Source: Bolinopsis microptera
Taxonomy: Eukaryota; Ctenophora; Tentaculata; Lobata; Bolinopsidae
Assembly: GCF_026151205.1 (NCBI RefSeq)
Contig: NC_087077.1
Location: forward strand, 2,666,001-2,730,000
Reading direction: 5' to 3'
Length of the DNA: 64,000 bases
The notes under the pieces are model-generated. The model was not told the DNA's origin. It saw only the letters and a list, made by a program, of their open reading frames with translations, and made no database searches. This document shows, in pieces, positions 54,282 to 63,541 of this stretch (its first letter is position 1; the number at the start of each line of letters is the position of its first letter). The position numbers and the translations under genes are program-made.

Positions 54282-57206
54282 TCAAGATACATTGATTCCT
54301 CGGTATTTAGCAATCAATGGGTTATTAGACATGAAATATGCATATGAATCATGCTCACATGTATTTATTTTTGACATCAAGGTTTCGCTGAGATCCCAGA
54401 AGTGACCCTTTGACGATGCTCCACTCGCTATCAGTTCATTTTTATAACATTGAAGTCGAGCTTTGAATGCGTCTACTGAACTGGCTTCTTTAACCGAACT
54501 TGGTACTTTGTTCCAGTAATTGGCAACCCGGTTACTGAGGACCTGATTTCCTCTTTTATCTTTTAGGATCTTGGTACCACTACGTGATATCCTGAAAAGA
54601 TCTTGTCCATAGTCCACTTTACTCGTCGTTATTTTAAAGGTTTCAATAAGATCACCCCTCATACGGCGCTCCAGTAGTGTTGTTAACTGGAGGATTCTCA
54701 GTCTCTCGTCGTATGGTAGGATACCAATCCCGTCGATTATTCGTGTAAATTCTCTTTGAACATCTTCTATCTTCTTAATAGTCCTCCAGTTTCCGTGCTC
54801 TGCTGGTAGATTCCACACTTGCACAGCGTATTCGATGTGAGGTCGAACTAGAGTTCGGTAGACATTTAGCATAACAAATTTGTTACGGCAGATCAAGCTT
54901 CGTTTGATCCAGCCTATAACAGACTTTGCTTTTTTCACGGACTTATCTATATGGTCACTCCAGTCCAGGTTTCTGGTAGTTAGAACTCCAAGATCCTTTT
55001 CTGACTTCACTTGGGGGAGGCATTCCCCATTCATGAAGTACTCATGCATTGGATTGTTACGCCCAATATGTAGAACCTTACACTTGCCATCCTTCACATT
55101 GAATCTTAGGAGCCATTCCTTCTCCCACGCATTGAGTTTCAGTATATCATCTTGTGCAACACTGTGCTTAGCTGTGCTCGTTACTAGCTTAAGATCGTCA
55201 GCAAAGAGTGATACGAAGCTCTCAATTCCATCAGGGAGATCATTTATGAAGAGCAGGAAGAGCAGGGGGCCCAGCACGGTTCCTTGAGGGACCCCGGATG
55301 TTACAGCAAAGACTCTAGAAAATGATGATCCAACCCTGACGCGAAATGTTCTTCCTGTTAGAAAGTCTTCCACGACTGCAAGGGTGTTGCCAGATATTCC
55401 AAAGGATTGCAATTTTCTCAGCAATCGTTTGTGTGGTACAGAATCGAAAGCCTTCTGAAAATCGAGATACAGTATATCAGCTGACCCGTCCTTCTCTAGT
55501 ATCTCACTGACAATGTCCATACATTCCAGGAGGTTCGAGACGCAGGATCTTTTTGGTAGGAAACCGTGTTGTTCATTCACAATCATGGGGGATACGTGAG
55601 CTAGAATATGGTTTCTTAAAAACCTCTCAAAGATCTTGGAAAGAACACACGTTAGGCTAATAGGGCGATAGTTGCTGGCTTGGGATTTATCCCCCTTTTT
55701 ATGCAATGCAGTGACATTTGCTTGCTTCCAGATTTCGGGAATCTTTCCGTCGTTGTAGCATTTTTGGAACAGTGCTGTGACTGAATCAGCAAACTGTTTG
55801 TTTTCGGCTAGTGTTTTCAAAAGCTTGGGGTGTATATCATCAGGTCCAACGGATTTCCAGATGTTAACTTTACGAAGTTGATCTTGAACTTCACTTGTAT
55901 TGAATTTCAGGTCAGGAATCGTCTCCTTTGCGCTGTCTCCGGGTAGTGGGTCAGGTATTGAGGCCTGATCCTCCTTTACAAACGTGCTCTCAAAGAAAAT
56001 CCCAAGTTGGTTAGCCATATCATGTGCTGAGTGGAGTTCATCCCCACTAGCATCTCTGATTCCAGATATTGCAGCCTTAATCTTGCGCTTGGAGTTCATA
56101 TAGCTGTAGAAAGCTTTTGGATTTATTTTTAGCTGGGCTGCTGCTTTATTCTCATAGCATATCATGAGCTGCTGTTGCTTCTTCTCGTAAGCACCCTGCT
56201 GATGTAGTGCATGATTCAGGTTTTTTGATGTCGGGTCGCTTTCAAAAATAGACCACAGTTTTTCTTTTAGCTTCCGTGCCTTGATTTGACATGGTTTGTC
56301 CCAGACCGATCGTGATTTTATTGTACCTGCACGATTTATCCTCAATTTGACGACTGGAACAGCTTCAGCAATGGTGTTGGCATTGGCCTGAATCAGATTC
56401 CAGTGCTCTTCAATAGTCAAGTCATGATTAGCACTCCATTGCAGCGGCCCTGCTGTATCAATGATTAGGTCTTTGTTTGCTTTTGACCAATTCTTCTTCT
56501 GTTGAGTCACATATTCATCATGGTTAGCAATTGACCACTTACTGATAATTCCCACATGGTCTGATTTTCCCAGCGGTGCGGTTATTTGAACTTCCTGAAA
56601 TATGGCGGGGTCTGAAGTCATAACATTGTCAAGAGTTGACGATTGCACTGTTGTTAAAACCTTCCTTCTGCGAGTTTTAACATCGTCTCCGATAACCCAA
56701 CTGAGATCATGTTTTGCGAAAAAGTCAAGATAACACTGTTGAATCAGGAATTTTTGATTAATTGTATTATTCGGACATTTAACTACACCTAAATCCCACA
56801 CAACATCAGGAAGATTGAAATCTCCCATCATGATCAGTTCGGTATTAGGGGCTAGATTTTCAATCGCTACGGACAGATTAGATAACATAGATTGACACTT
56901 ATCGATTGTTAATGAAGGGGATCGGTATATAACAAATAACGCAATATCAATACAATCAGAATTTAGCATGACACATATGCAATCAGGTACATTTATTGTT
57001 ACATTGTGAGATTGGATAGAATCATGCACATATATACAAGAACCACCACCTTTCCCCGTTAATCGATCTACTCTATACAGCCTAAAGTTCGCTAATGCTA
57101 CCTCTGCATCATACACATCTGCACTGAACATTGTTTCTGTAATTCCCAAAACCTTGCAGTCGCTGGATTCGGCTACAATTTGCAGTTCACTGATTTTATT
57201 CTTCAA
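54282..57206 (-). CDS. LINE ORF2: endonuclease and reverse transcriptase
   Basis: About 974 codons. The N-terminal part is an apurinic-like endonuclease (GITETMFS; GDFNLPDVVWDL near 56.8 kb; TLDNVMTS; KSDHVGIIS), which nicks target DNA. It is followed by the reverse transcriptase (ASNYRPISLTCVLSKIFERF, LYLDFQKAFDSVPHKRLL, GVPQGTVLGPLLFLLFINDL and the catalytic FADDLKLV near 55.2 kb), then a C-terminal domain with TLVRPHIEYAVQVWN. The endonuclease frame is open upstream past the ORF1 stop, with no in-frame ATG before MFSADV at about residue 27, so translation may depend on termination-reinitiation after ORF1 (inference). Confidence 0.96.
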   Translation of the reverse strand: MKNKISELQIVAESSDCKVLGITETMFSADVYDAEVALANFRLYRVDRLTGKGGGSCIYVHDSIQSHNVTINVPDCICVMLNSDCIDIALFVIYRSPSLTIDKCQSMLSNLSVAIENLAPNTELIMMGDFNLPDVVWDLGVVKCPNNTINQKFLIQQCYLDFFAKHDLSWVIGDDVKTRRRKVLTTVQSSTLDNVMTSDPAIFQEVQITAPLGKSDHVGIISKWSIANHDEYVTQQKKNWSKANKDLIIDTAGPLQWSANHDLTIEEHWNLIQANANTIAEAVPVVKLRINRAGTIKSRSVWDKPCQIKARKLKEKLWSIFESDPTSKNLNHALHQQGAYEKKQQQLMICYENKAAAQLKINPKAFYSYMNSKRKIKAAISGIRDASGDELHSAHDMANQLGIFFESTFVKEDQASIPDPLPGDSAKETIPDLKFNTSEVQDQLRKVNIWKSVGPDDIHPKLLKTLAENKQFADSVTALFQKCYNDGKIPEIWKQANVTALHKKGDKSQASNYRPISLTCVLSKIFERFLRNHILAHVSPMIVNEQHGFLPKRSCVSNLLECMDIVSEILEKDGSADILYLDFQKAFDSVPHKRLLRKLQSFGISGNTLAVVEDFLTGRTFRVRVGSSFSRVFAVTSGVPQGTVLGPLLFLLFINDLPDGIESFVSLFADDLKLVTSTAKHSVAQDDILKLNAWEKEWLLRFNVKDGKCKVLHIGRNNPMHEYFMNGECLPQVKSEKDLGVLTTRNLDWSDHIDKSVKKAKSVIGWIKRSLICRNKFVMLNVYRTLVRPHIEYAVQVWNLPAEHGNWRTIKKIEDVQREFTRIIDGIGILPYDERLRILQLTTLLERRMRGDLIETFKITTSKVDYGQDLFRISRSGTKILKDKRGNQVLSNRVANYWNKVPSSVKEASSVDAFKARLQCYKNELIASGASSKGHFWDLSETLMSKINTCEHDSYAYFMSNNPLIAKYRGINVS

Positions 57207-57283
57207 GTCATTTGCATTTGAATAAAAAACTTTCAGAAAATGACTAGCATTGTTTCTTAGTTTAGAGTTATAACTAGAGACAG

Positions 57284-58363
57284 CTAACCGGTCGCAACGT
57301 TGTCGGAGTTTTCCGATTCCGTACCACCTGTCAATAGTCCCTTGAAATCACTGTTCTTCGTCCGCTCCCGTCTTCTTTGCCGCGCCTCGTAGTTCGCTCT
57401 TCTTTCAGCCTGGGATAAGTCTGGATTTATCCAGTAGTCCTCACCATCCTTGAAAACCTTGCAGCCATTTCCGTACTTGTGCTTGCTACGGGCAAGATCT
57501 GGTGTCGCAAGCACAACAACAAGGGGTCGTGGCTTTGTTCTTTCCTTATTAGAGCCAGACCCGAGAGGGGGACCAGCTCTGTAGCAGCGTTCTATCTGGT
57601 CGATTGTGACATCTAGAACCATGGCAGCTATAAGCTTGTCGGCTGCGATCCTGTCCTTTATCTCTGTTAGTGAGCTCTCGGGAACAGTAGTGATCACGAC
57701 GTTCCTGATACCCTTCTCTTTGTCGAACACATCAGCTTCCTGTCGAGCTGTGGTCTGAGATACAATCTCAGACTGGCTTTCCTTAAGCGCAGAGGCTAAA
57801 CTGTTCTCGAAACATTTCTTCGTCTCGCGGCCAATAATACTTTCTGTATTCTTCACAACGTCAGCAAATGTTTTTGTCATTTTGTCTGTTTTGACTATCG
57901 TGGAGACAGTTTCGGTCATAATCTCTTTCAGGTGATCTTTAACGGCCTGCTTCACTTCTTTCTTCATATCTATACCTGATACATCGAGATCTTGCTTCCA
58001 GTTTTCCAAAACAGTCTTGACTTCACCAACAACGTCACTATAGGTCCCAATTAGCGTGTCTGCTCGGGCATTCAAGCTTTCGTTTTCCGTTTGTAACTCT
58101 CTGATTTTGAGCTGAAAATCCTTGATCTCAGCCGATACTCGCACATTCTCCTTTACAATGTAAGTGTATGATGTAGCACCCTTATCAGTGATAACAGGCA
58201 GAATGCTTGTCTTCATGAGGTTGAAAATCTTCAGCTTTGAATTATCAAACGCCTTTTGACTGTCTTCCTTCGATCTGTTGCTTTTATTTATAGTCGGGAA
58301 ACTATCCAATATATCGACAATTTCATTGTAGGCCGTCTTCGCCTTGGCTATATGGTCGGGCAT
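57284..58363 (-). CDS. LINE ORF1: nucleic-acid-binding protein
   Basis: 359 residues starting at MPDHIAKAKTAY. The first half is helical, with a coiled-coil-like stretch (KDFQLKIRELQTENESLNAR). The second half has an RRM-like order (NVVITTVPESS, IERCYRAGPPLG, RPRPLVVVLATPDLARSKH, then KVFKDGEDYWINPDLSQAER), followed by an Arg-rich tail (EARQRRRERTKN). This is the usual plan of LINE ORF1 proteins that coat the element RNA. It ends 77 bases before the listed ORF2 start. Confidence 0.9.
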   Translation of the reverse strand: MPDHIAKAKTAYNEIVDILDSFPTINKSNRSKEDSQKAFDNSKLKIFNLMKTSILPVITDKGATSYTYIVKENVRVSAEIKDFQLKIRELQTENESLNARADTLIGTYSDVVGEVKTVLENWKQDLDVSGIDMKKEVKQAVKDHLKEIMTETVSTIVKTDKMTKTFADVVKNTESIIGRETKKCFENSLASALKESQSEIVSQTTARQEADVFDKEKGIRNVVITTVPESSLTEIKDRIAADKLIAAMVLDVTIDQIERCYRAGPPLGSGSNKERTKPRPLVVVLATPDLARSKHKYGNGCKVFKDGEDYWINPDLSQAERRANYEARQRRRERTKNSDFKGLLTGGTESENSDNVATG

Positions 58364-58890
58364 CAAGTTACAAGTACAAGGGGTGCAGTACTGTTAGTGT
58401 TAAAACGAAGAGAGAGAAATTTGACGCAAAACAAAAACAGATTTTCAGAATGAGAGATACGCGCGTATTTTGAGAAATTTTACCATCAAAGAATTTAAGC
58501 GCCAAATTTTGCCTATTTCACGTATTTCTTAGAATTTTTGAATACGGCGTATTTACAGGCGATTTTTTGACGTATTTACCATCGATGTTTTGGACATTAC
58601 CAGTAATTTATGTTTGAAATTACTTGAACTTGAAGTTAAACATAAAATGTAAACTAAGGAAATTTGTGGAATGGAGTTCATTTAACAATAACCATAATCT
58701 ACATGTATCGTTTGTATATTATGTAGATAATTTCAAAGTCAACATAATTAAGGGGAGAAGGCAACCCTGAGGGGCACAATGATAAGTATTCCTGACAAGA
58801 TAGTGGAGGTAACTTAGTTATCAGAGTCTAATATCAAAGTAAGTACCAAGTTACCGTTACCTAGTAACCAAGTTACCGAAAGTTTTGCTT

Positions 58891-59155
58891 CCGCACTGCT
58901 AGGACAGTTCACTGCACTACTAGGATATTTCACTGCACTGCTAGGATAGTTCACTGCACTGCTAGGACAGTTCACTGCCCTGCTAGGAAAGTTCACTGCA
59001 CTGCTAGGACAGTTCACTGCACTGCTAGAACAGTTCACTGCCCTGCTAGGACAGTTCACTGCACTGCTAGGACAGTTCACTGCACTGCTAGGACAGTTCA
59101 CTGCACTGCTAGGACAGTTCACTGCACTGCTAGGACAGTTCACTGCACTGCTAGG
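58891..59155. repeat. 21-bp minisatellite, ~12 copies
   Basis: Units of GGACAGTTCACTGCACTGCTA with sparse changes. The Asn-Cys-Pro-Ser-Ser-Ala-Val frame on the minus strand is produced by the repeat. Confidence 0.9.
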
Positions 59156-59534
59156 ACTCTTGCTTCAGGGTTCAGGCCCAACTGGGTTTTCTAAATACTC
59201 ATAATAGCTCACTCATTTAACTGTAAATTCGTATAAATTGGATTGTTTTTTGTGCCGATATGATATGATTTTTGAGCTCCTGGGCCTGGTTTTGAAAATA
59301 GGGGTCGTTCACATATTACGTAATCAGCCGACGAGGAGGGGTAGAGAGATCGCATGTTTGTACAAAGCTGCTTAACGGTGGACATGTCTGATTCCATTCG
59401 AATTAAAATGTATACATAGTTGAAGAAGTATTGAAATATAAATCTACTGTCGAAATTTACGTCGTGCACTTTCTTTTAAAAATCAGAACTCAGAACTCAG
59501 AGGAAACATTTTTAAATGAGTACTGCGACTTATT

Positions 59535-59640
59535 AAATTATTGCTACAGATCCGTAAATTATTGCTACAGATCCGTAAATTACTGCTACAAATCCGTAAA
59601 TTATTGCAACAAATCCGTAAATTATTGCTGCAATGTTTTG
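59535..59640. repeat. 21-bp minisatellite, ~5 copies
   Basis: Five copies of AAATTATTGCTACAGATCCGT with small changes. Confidence 0.88.
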
Positions 59641-59788
59641 GCATTGCTCTGTACAAATAATCATTAAGTTGCATAACAACATATTATGTATAACAACGTA
59701 GTCTATCTGAACTCACACAAAAAAAACCCAAAGCAATCGTGATTGTCCGAACAAATAAGTCTTTCAGTTTGAAGTTTGTCCGTAAAGT

Positions 59789-59880
59789 TCAAATATCCTC
59801 CAAAGCTTGCTCAGAGTCTCTTCCACTTATATCTTCGATGGTATTGTGCATACTGTTCCACCTACTGCTTACCCATTTAG
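59789..59880 (-). pseudogene. Orphaned C-terminal tail of the GPCR at 61984-62946
   Basis: On the minus strand, directly beyond the left target duplication of the MULE, the receptor's reading frame continues open for 30 codons (TKWVSSRWNSMHNT..., ending SEQALEDI) to a TGA at 59789-59791. The composition (Ser, Glu, Asp) suits a receptor tail. This is the segment displaced 2.1 kb from its gene by the insertion. Confidence 0.75.
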
Positions 59881-60113
59881 TAGATAACCACTGGGAGACT
59901 TTGGGGCCGAAAACTGATCCGGCCCCCAAAGAGGAGTCAGATCACGTCACCAATTAGTGACGTATAATTAGTGATGTGATCCATCTGTAGAATTTAATTG
60001 GCCCAGAAATAGGCTAGATACTGGGTAGAGTTCACATGTCAATTCTGTACAACATAGCTGTTCATTAAGAAGTAAACATGATCTGACTGCTCGACTCGTA
60101 GAGTCTGGCAGCC

Positions 60114-60332
60114 ATAACCACTGGGAGACTTTGGGGCCGAAAACTGATCCGGCCCCCAAAGAGGAGTCAGATCACGTCACCAATTAGTGACGTATAATTA
60201 GTGATGTGATCCATCTGTAGAATTTAATTGGCCCAGAAATAGGCTAGATACTGGGTAGAGTTCACATGTCAATTCTGTACAACATAGCTGTTCATTAAGA
60301 AGTAAACATGATCTGACTGCTCGACTCGTAGA
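60114..60332 (+). repeat. Second tandem copy of the MULE left terminal repeat
   Basis: Apparently identical to 59884-60102. The junction between the copies reads AGTCTGGCAGCC-ATAAC-CACTGGGAG, that is, the right element tip, part of the target duplication, then the left tip. Confidence 0.9.
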
Positions 60333-60495
60333 TCACATAAGGGACGGGAGCTCTTGCTAAAGGGGGGTTCTCGTATCAAGGGATGTGAGACGTACGTGTC
60401 AAAGGCTTGCAAGGGGAGTGAGCCGATCTAGTGTTCTAGGTATAAATATTGGGTGATAGAAGGTAGTAGTATCGCATTTAATTCTATCAACAGTC

Positions 60496-61395
60496 ATGCC
60501 TACCTTCTCCAAGTTCCTCAACGGTTTCAGAGGATGTAAACAGGTGCTTGATTCTGACGGATATATCTACAGCCGCAAGAAAAATGATGACACCGTCCTC
60601 TCCTCTGCTTGGCGTTGCCAGAAGAACAAATCCCTTAAATGTCCTGCCAAGTGCTATCTCGCTCTCACAGACAACAATCTTTCCCTTGGAAGTAAACCAC
60701 ACAACCACGATTCAGATCTGGCTACCCCACAGAGACTCGAACTCCTTACAACGCTCAAGAGGAAGGCTGCAGAACAACCCCTGTCGGCGACTCAGAACCT
60801 GATATCAGAAGTCCTTGCTGATGCTTCAACAGAAGTAAACCAGACGCTACCTAATATGGAATCCCTTGGAAAAGTCGTCCAACGAGCCAGAGCTTCTGCC
60901 TCCGGATCTGCCCAACATACCGAGTCGAAGACTTCTCTTGAATTCGTTCTTCCTCCCAGCTGCACATCTACGAGAAGAGACGAACCATTTATCCTCTTTG
61001 ATGGGAAGACTGACCGAGATGTGAGAATCATAGCCTTCGCCACCAACAGGAACCTTCACACCCTCGCAGAATACAACAATTGGATTGCTGACGGGACATT
61101 TTATGTCGCTCCGAAGATATTTCCCCAAAGTTACACCATACATTCGGTGATAGAAAACAAATGTCTACCATTAGTTTATATTTTGACTGGTGATAAGAAA
61201 GGAGACACCTATAGTTATGTTTTGAGTGTGATTAAGTATTTCTTTGACCAGAATTGTCCAACTGACACTGGTACTGTTCTTATAGATTTTGAGAAAGCTG
61301 TCAGTCTGTTCAGAAGAACATCAGCAAAAAATTTAAAGTTTGATATTTTAAGGATAAGATTTTTGCGAGAGCCGCAAGGCTGGTTGCTTTTTTAG
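60496..61395 (+). pseudogene. MULE transposase, FLYWCH finger plus partial catalytic domain
   Basis: The N-terminus is a FLYWCH zinc finger (GYIYSRKK, WRCQKNKSLKCPAKC, HNHDSD), the DNA-binding module common in animal MULEs. The MULE DDE domain begins at about residue 200: NNWIADGTFYVAPKIFPQSY (first Asp), VYILTGDKKGDTYSYVL and VLIDFEKAVS (second Asp). It then diverges into KNLKFDILRIRF and stops. Codons resembling the later catalytic region (LVAFLAFVPIADVEEAFFEI) appear in another frame from about 61375, so a deletion and frameshift removed the middle and the third catalytic residue. Inactive. Confidence 0.9.
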
Positions 61396-61740
61396 CTTTT
61401 GTCCCAATAGCTGATGTTGAGGAGGCTTTCTTTGAAATAACTTTCTACATCCAATCTAACTATCCTGACATGGTGGAGGGGTTTCAACATGAGGTTTCAA
61501 AACCCGAGTGAATCGCCCAAAGCCCTCTGTTCAAAAATATTTTCGTGCTATCAAGGAGCAACAGGTTGTTACAGATTACCATCTGGATCGGCTTGCTGTT
61601 GGAAAGACTCCTTCCAAAAAGAAGAGGATTTCCAGCAGTATTCTGTACGACCTTTGTTCCTTCTACACGACATACCCAACAAAGATTGAGTACTTGTTCG
61701 CTGTTGCGAAATACTTTGGTAATAATATTGAGTAATTTGT
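61396..61740 (+). pseudogene. 3' remnant of the MULE transposase
   Basis: Frames after the stop at 61395 read ADVEEAFFEITFYIQSNYPD, then, after another shift, NRPKPSVQKYFRAIKEQQVV and SSILYDLCSFYTTYPTKIEY. These resemble the distal part of MULE transposases, split over at least two frames. Confidence 0.65.
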
Positions 61741-61983
61741 TGTATTCTGAAGTATTATATTATTAATCGATTTAACATTTTATAACCAGCCAATACATTG
61801 TCTCAATTTAAAACATGTTCACTTCTTAATTTGTAGCTTCTGTGTGCAGAGTTGTCATATGAACTTTACCCCAGATCTAGCCCATTTCTAGGTCAATTAT
61901 ATTCAATCCATGGATCACATCACTAATTATACGCCACAAGCTTCAAGCTTGCATGTTAATTACTTGATGACGTATATGGTGGA

Positions 61984-62946
61984 TCATATCACTTCGGCCC
62001 CAAAGTCTGGCAGCCTAGATAACGAGATCTTCTGTTTGATTTGATCATTGTACCGAGGCATCCGAATCAGGTATAAGCACGGGTTGAGTGCAGCATTCAG
62101 GAATACTGGAAAACAAAGCATCATCAAGTATCCGTACCACTTCGTATCATCAATGAATTGTTTCACTATTTCTGAGTGTAAGTTCTTTAATCTCACATTA
62201 GAAAAGAGCAGTTGCACAATAGTTGGGGTGTTGCACGCCAGAAATATGGCTGTGAAGAGTGCTATTGTAGTGGAAACCTGTCTTGATCTTTTCTCTGCAT
62301 CAATGTTGGAGGTTGGTGCCGCCTTCTTTCTCATCAGAGCCACAATACCAACAATAAAACTTACAAAAACTGCTATTGACGGCACAGCGAACTCTGTGTC
62401 GAAAGTGGTATAGTAAAAATTTGTTGCCCAAGAAGGACTTTTATCCGTGAACGACAATACGCATGCTGATACCAGTTGCAGATATACCGGTTTAACCCAG
62501 CCTTGGGCTAAAAATATTATATCAGTGAAAATTAAGAAAGCAACGTAACCCCCAATAACAAACGCCACTAGCTTAGTTTTGATTCGAATGAATCTGTGTG
62601 GTGAGACAATAGCGATGGTCCTCGTTACACTCAAAACAGCAACCAGGAAAATGGACAGTCTCACCGAAAATAATACTGTCATGAGATAGGTTGAACACAA
62701 TGCGGGGATTCCACAGAGCATAGGCTTCCTGTTGTTCAGAAGAGATGTTAACACAGGGAGAGATGAGATACTGGTAATGATATCTACAACAGCTATTGTG
62801 ATGTAAAGTTTATCTGGGAGGGTTTTCAGTTTGTTTGACCAGAAGAACCGCAAAGCTGATATGTTTCCCGCGAGCGAAACAACAAGAATTATTATCAGAA
62901 GAGCTCCAATTATCTTATCGGCTGTTTCGGACTGCTGCAATACCAT
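61984..62946 (-). CDS. Class A GPCR truncated by a transposon insertion
   Basis: A 320-residue single-exon receptor. TM1 has AGN, TM2 has AVVDIITS with the conserved Asp, TM3 ends VLSVTRTIAIVSP (T-R in place of D-R-Y, Arg kept), TM6 has CNTPTIVQLLF, and TM7 has ALNPCLYLI, a good NPxxY. All seven helices are intact. The last nine residues (LPDFGAEVI) and the stop are encoded by the right terminal repeat of the adjacent MULE; the receptor's own tail lies beyond the element at 59789-59880. The protein may still reach the membrane but has lost about 30 tail residues used for phosphorylation and arrestin binding in other receptors (inference). Confidence 0.92.
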   Translation of the reverse strand: MVLQQSETADKIIGALLIIILVVSLAGNISALRFFWSNKLKTLPDKLYITIAVVDIITSISSLPVLTSLLNNRKPMLCGIPALCSTYLMTVLFSVRLSIFLVAVLSVTRTIAIVSPHRFIRIKTKLVAFVIGGYVAFLIFTDIIFLAQGWVKPVYLQLVSACVLSFTDKSPSWATNFYYTTFDTEFAVPSIAVFVSFIVGIVALMRKKAAPTSNIDAEKRSRQVSTTIALFTAIFLACNTPTIVQLLFSNVRLKNLHSEIVKQFIDDTKWYGYLMMLCFPVFLNAALNPCLYLIRMPRYNDQIKQKISLSRLPDFGAEVI

Positions 62947-62974
62947 TTCTACTCCTGATATTTGAAGTTTTAGG

Positions 62975-63533
62975 CAGGGATCGACCGGGGACGAAATTTA
63001 GCCGGGGCCGGGGCCGGGACCAAGTTGAATCAGCCGGGGCAGGGATTAACCGGGATTTTGAAATGTTGCCAAGGCCGGGGCCGGGGCCGGGATCGGCTAA
63101 AATATGCCGGGGCCGGGGCTGGGGCCGGGATTTTTTAATCTAATTTTGAACATTTTTGTAAGTTTCCGGAAACTCGTATCAATGTAAGCTAGCTTCAAGG
63201 TCAACCTAGAAGGCAGCTACACAATGTTAAGTATAATTACAATGATGTCAAGTCCTCGTATTTAGATTTTTCACTCGATCTCATGTTACCGAAAATTTTG
63301 TGTTTAATTTAAGTCTAAAAATCAAGATAGATTCTGATAATCTATCGGTTTAAATTGAGGCAGAAAATACGAGAAATCCCGGCAAAAATTGACAAAAAAC
63401 AGCCGGGGCCGGGGCCGGGATTGGTGGCCTCTGGCCGGGGCCGGGACCGGGATTTTTAAAATTATTTTGCCGGGGAAAAAACACAAATCCCGGCCGTATC
63501 CGGGGCCGGGGCCGGGATCCCGGTCGATCACTG
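62975..63533. mobile_element. Non-autonomous hAT element, GC-rich
   Basis: 559 bases with inverted ends CAGGGATCGACCGGG and CAGTGATCGACCGGG. A perfect 8-bp target duplication GTTTTAGG flanks it (62967-62974 and 63534-63541). Both ends are packed with GCCGGGGCCGGGGCCGGGA repeats in opposite orientation; the AT-rich centre encodes nothing. It lies 28 bases upstream of the GPCR start codon, probably in that gene's promoter or 5' UTR. Confidence 0.9.
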
Positions 63534-63541
63534 GTTTTAGG

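Larger units (their letters stand above)
54107..58450 (-). mobile_element. Non-LTR retrotransposon (LINE), CR1/L2-like
   Basis: The element is read on the minus strand: 5' region near 58450, ORF1, a 77-base gap, ORF2, and a short 3' UTR ending 'cataatcctattattattattatc' near 54107, a microsatellite tail typical of CR1/L2-group elements. Both ORFs are free of stops, so this copy is young and possibly still active. The 5' limit is approximate, since no target duplication was identified. Confidence 0.93.
58451..59788. other. Intergenic with two minisatellites
   Basis: AT-rich sequence upstream of the LINE. It contains the arrays at about 58891-59155 and 59535-59640; no gene is supported. Confidence 0.5.
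59889..62015 (+). mobile_element. Defective MULE (Mutator-like) transposon in a GPCR gene
   Basis: The ~2.1-kb element has long inverted ends (~230 bases; core AGACTTTGGGGCCGAA, then CGTATAATTAGTGATGTGAT, and AGAAATGGGCTAGAT / AGAAATAGGCTAGAT). It is flanked by the direct repeat TAGATAAC (59881-59888 and 62016-62023). The transposase gene is broken after the middle of the catalytic domain. The left terminal repeat is present twice in tandem with a 230-base period (59884-60102 and 60114-60332). An 8-bp duplication is slightly short of the usual 9 for MULEs; a ninth base differs here (g/c). Confidence 0.9.

Noticed and set aside
58814-59143. Minus-strand protein of NCPSSAV repeats
   Set aside because: Generated by the 21-bp minisatellite; no start context or homology.
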